Positions 62,734 to 64,000 of a stretch of DNA of 64,000 nucleotides are shown one piece after another (position 1 is the stretch's first letter; each line of letters opens with the position of its first letter). The notes below the pieces were generated by a model. That model was given only the letters and a program-made list of their open reading frames with translations, was not told where the DNA came from and made no database searches. Source of the DNA: Meloidogyne chitwoodi (taxonomy: Eukaryota; Nematoda; Chromadorea; Rhabditida; Meloidogynidae); contig JACZZP010000001.1 of assembly GCA_015183035.1 (NCBI GenBank), positions 930,001-994,000 on the forward strand. The letters run 5' to 3'. A program made the position numbers and the translations under genes.

Positions 62734-62970
62734 CTATAGGTGTGTTTTATTACTTTTTCATTTTTGGGCCCATGGCTGGTTGGTCTTGGCACATACTTGG
62801 ATCTATTCATTGAAATTACTCTAATATGTGTTAGGTATTTCATCGGATGATTTTTTGTTGATCAATGGAAATCATACATTAGATTAAATTTCAATGATTA
62901 GATCCGAGTTTTTTCCAAGACCAACCAGCATGGGCCCAAAAATGAATAAGTGATAAAACACTCCCAATAG
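62734..62970. mobile_element. Hairpin MITE, 237 bp
   Basis: Arms of about 85 bp: the left starts CTATAGGTGTGTTTTAT and contains TTTTTGGGCCCATGGCTGG, TTGGTCTTGG and CTTGGATCTATTCATTGAAA. The right is the reverse complement with few changes. The arms are separated by a short loop near 62840-62870. No coding capacity. A related sequence lies at 9416-9706. The target duplication is not clear. Confidence 0.75.
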
Positions 62971-63335
62971 ATCCAAGTTGACGTTTTTCCAGCAAAATTC
63001 AATCTTTAATAACTTTTCTTACTCATCAAAGTTTTCTTGGGGCAATTTCAGACAAGTCAGTCTAGTTATTTTTTCGGCGCAGTAAAAAAAGACGCGGCAT
63101 TGAAGAGGAGAGGGGGGTGTGATAATCATACAAGTACCCTCCTTTTATTCAGAAAAAACTTAAATTTGTATAATAAATTTGTAATGCTGTTTTGAAAAGA
63201 GAAAAGAAAATATTTGTTTTGTGAAATTTTAAAATAAACAAAGTTTTAGTTGAATCGACATCGAATAATAGAGAAAGAAGGAAAGAACTGTATTCATTTA
63301 TTAATTAACATTAAATCAAAAATTTTCCATTAATT
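62971..63335. other. Intergenic between the MITE and the polygalacturonase 3' end
   Basis: Contains a purine-rich GAAGAGGAGAGGGGGGTGTG near 63100-63120; otherwise unremarkable. Confidence 0.45.
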
Positions 63336-64000
63336 TTAAACAAAATTTAATTGTTGTAACTTCATTGTAGGAACATTATTAAATTTAATATTTCTTGATT
63401 TTGTAATTTCCCAAGGATTAGTAGATAAACCAAAATTTGAAAAATTAAGAGTATTAAAAATACATGTATCAAGTAAATTGATTTTTGCTGGGGCAGCATT
63501 TGTTATTTTAATGTTATCAAAAGTCTTAAAAATTAATTGAAAGGTATATTATTCTAGTAATTTTAGTTAAAAAAACAAACCAAATTTTTATTATAAACTG
63601 ATGATGAATAAATATTATTTTTATCAGATCCCATTATATAAAGTACTGATCCACTCTTTGTTGATTTTATATTATCTACACTAATTCGGCCAATATTAAC
63701 TTGACTAAATTCTGTTGGTGTTTTTGCAGTTCCAATAGGTTTAGTATGATAATTTAACATAAAAACAATTGGATGACCATTAGTTGTGTCCCCAGAAAAT
63801 GTTCGACCACCAAAAGTAAAATTATTATGAGAGCCAACACTGTGCATTGCTATATCACGAACATTAATACGTTTGACACCACCGCCACATTCTGGAGCAC
63901 TTTTAAATCTTATTCCATTGTCAGTTAGAAAGGCTATTGAGTCCTGAAATTTTTTTAATTTTAATTTTAACCTCTCATAAACTTCTGAAAATAATAATTA
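63336..64000 (-). CDS. Exo-polygalacturonase (GH28), 3' part, cut by the window edge
   Basis: Two complete exons, 63581-63943 and 63336-63524, join in phase 0; the 5' exons lie beyond 64000. The protein reads DSIAFLTDNGIRFKSAPECG, then GGVKRINVRDIAMHSVG, PIVFMLNYHTKPIG, FSQVNIGRISVDNIKSTKSG and DTCIFNTLNFSNFGL. GxRFKS..CGGGVxxIxxxDIAM is the C-terminal substrate-side motif of GH28 enzymes, closest in style to bacterial exo-polygalacturonases. The catalytic Asp/His motifs (NTDG, GHG) should be upstream, out of view. The enzyme cleaves pectin. In root-knot nematodes such genes are secreted from the gland cells and are regarded as horizontal transfers from bacteria; here it has already gained introns and host-like composition. 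Confidence 0.85.

Noticed and set aside
61798..62739. Two ~300-codon open frames on opposite strands (repeats of SLTQA and RRLSQ)
   Set aside because: They are by-products of a 15-bp tandem repeat whose unit has no stop; no signal peptide, splice context or variation typical of a coding repeat.

Overview
The window looks like nuclear DNA of a plant-parasitic nematode, most probably a root-knot nematode (Meloidogyne) or close relative. By eye the sequence is roughly four-fifths A+T, genes are split by many short GT...AG introns (often 30-60 nt), and the families are nematode-like. The clearest marker is the 3' part of a GH28 polygalacturonase at the right edge, a plant cell-wall enzyme that root-knot nematodes are known to have acquired from bacteria. 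An F-box gene and a SPRY gene also resemble families that I recall being expanded in these worms. The species cannot be fixed from this window.

Left part (1-19 kb) is accessory in character. It holds a small family of secreted cysteine-rich peptides (two tandem copies and one inverted, diverged copy). A 954-bp foldback transposon with 209-bp inverted arms and a 9-bp target duplication sits between the tandem copies. It also holds an orphan single-pass membrane protein, a serpentine chemoreceptor with nested repeats in one intron, a second tiny cysteine-rich peptide, a decayed A+T-shifted small-subunit rRNA fragment, a SPRY gene, an F-box gene and two short genes I cannot name.

The middle (19-38 kb) opens with a 4-kb A+T desert. 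It continues with a neuropeptide-type GPCR (DMSR/Srw-like), two convergent-looking small peptide precursors sharing a GVGKRS processing site, the RNase P RNA gene, and a run of conserved housekeeping genes: ZnT6 (SLC30A6), GCK-III kinase (gck-1), sn1-specific diacylglycerol lipase (dagl-2-like) and a DNAJC12-like J-protein.

The right part (38-64 kb) is dominated by a ~10-kb CSPG4/NG2-like transmembrane proteoglycan gene that keeps the C-terminal PDZ-ligand style ending. It is followed by a secreted Asn-rich protein, MKS1 (ciliary transition zone), two single-exon precursors each carrying a C-X6-C peptide (CFFTSLPC), a possible MSP-fold protein, a membrane-anchored CK1/TTBK-like kinase, a minisatellite of exactly 56 perfect 15-bp units, a hairpin MITE related to one inside the chemoreceptor intron, and the polygalacturonase fragment.

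There is no operon-like or CRISPR-like system. The themes are secreted peptides, peptide signalling (precursors plus receptors) and transposon activity in introns and between duplicated genes. All gene models were spliced by hand; exon phases were checked where stated.
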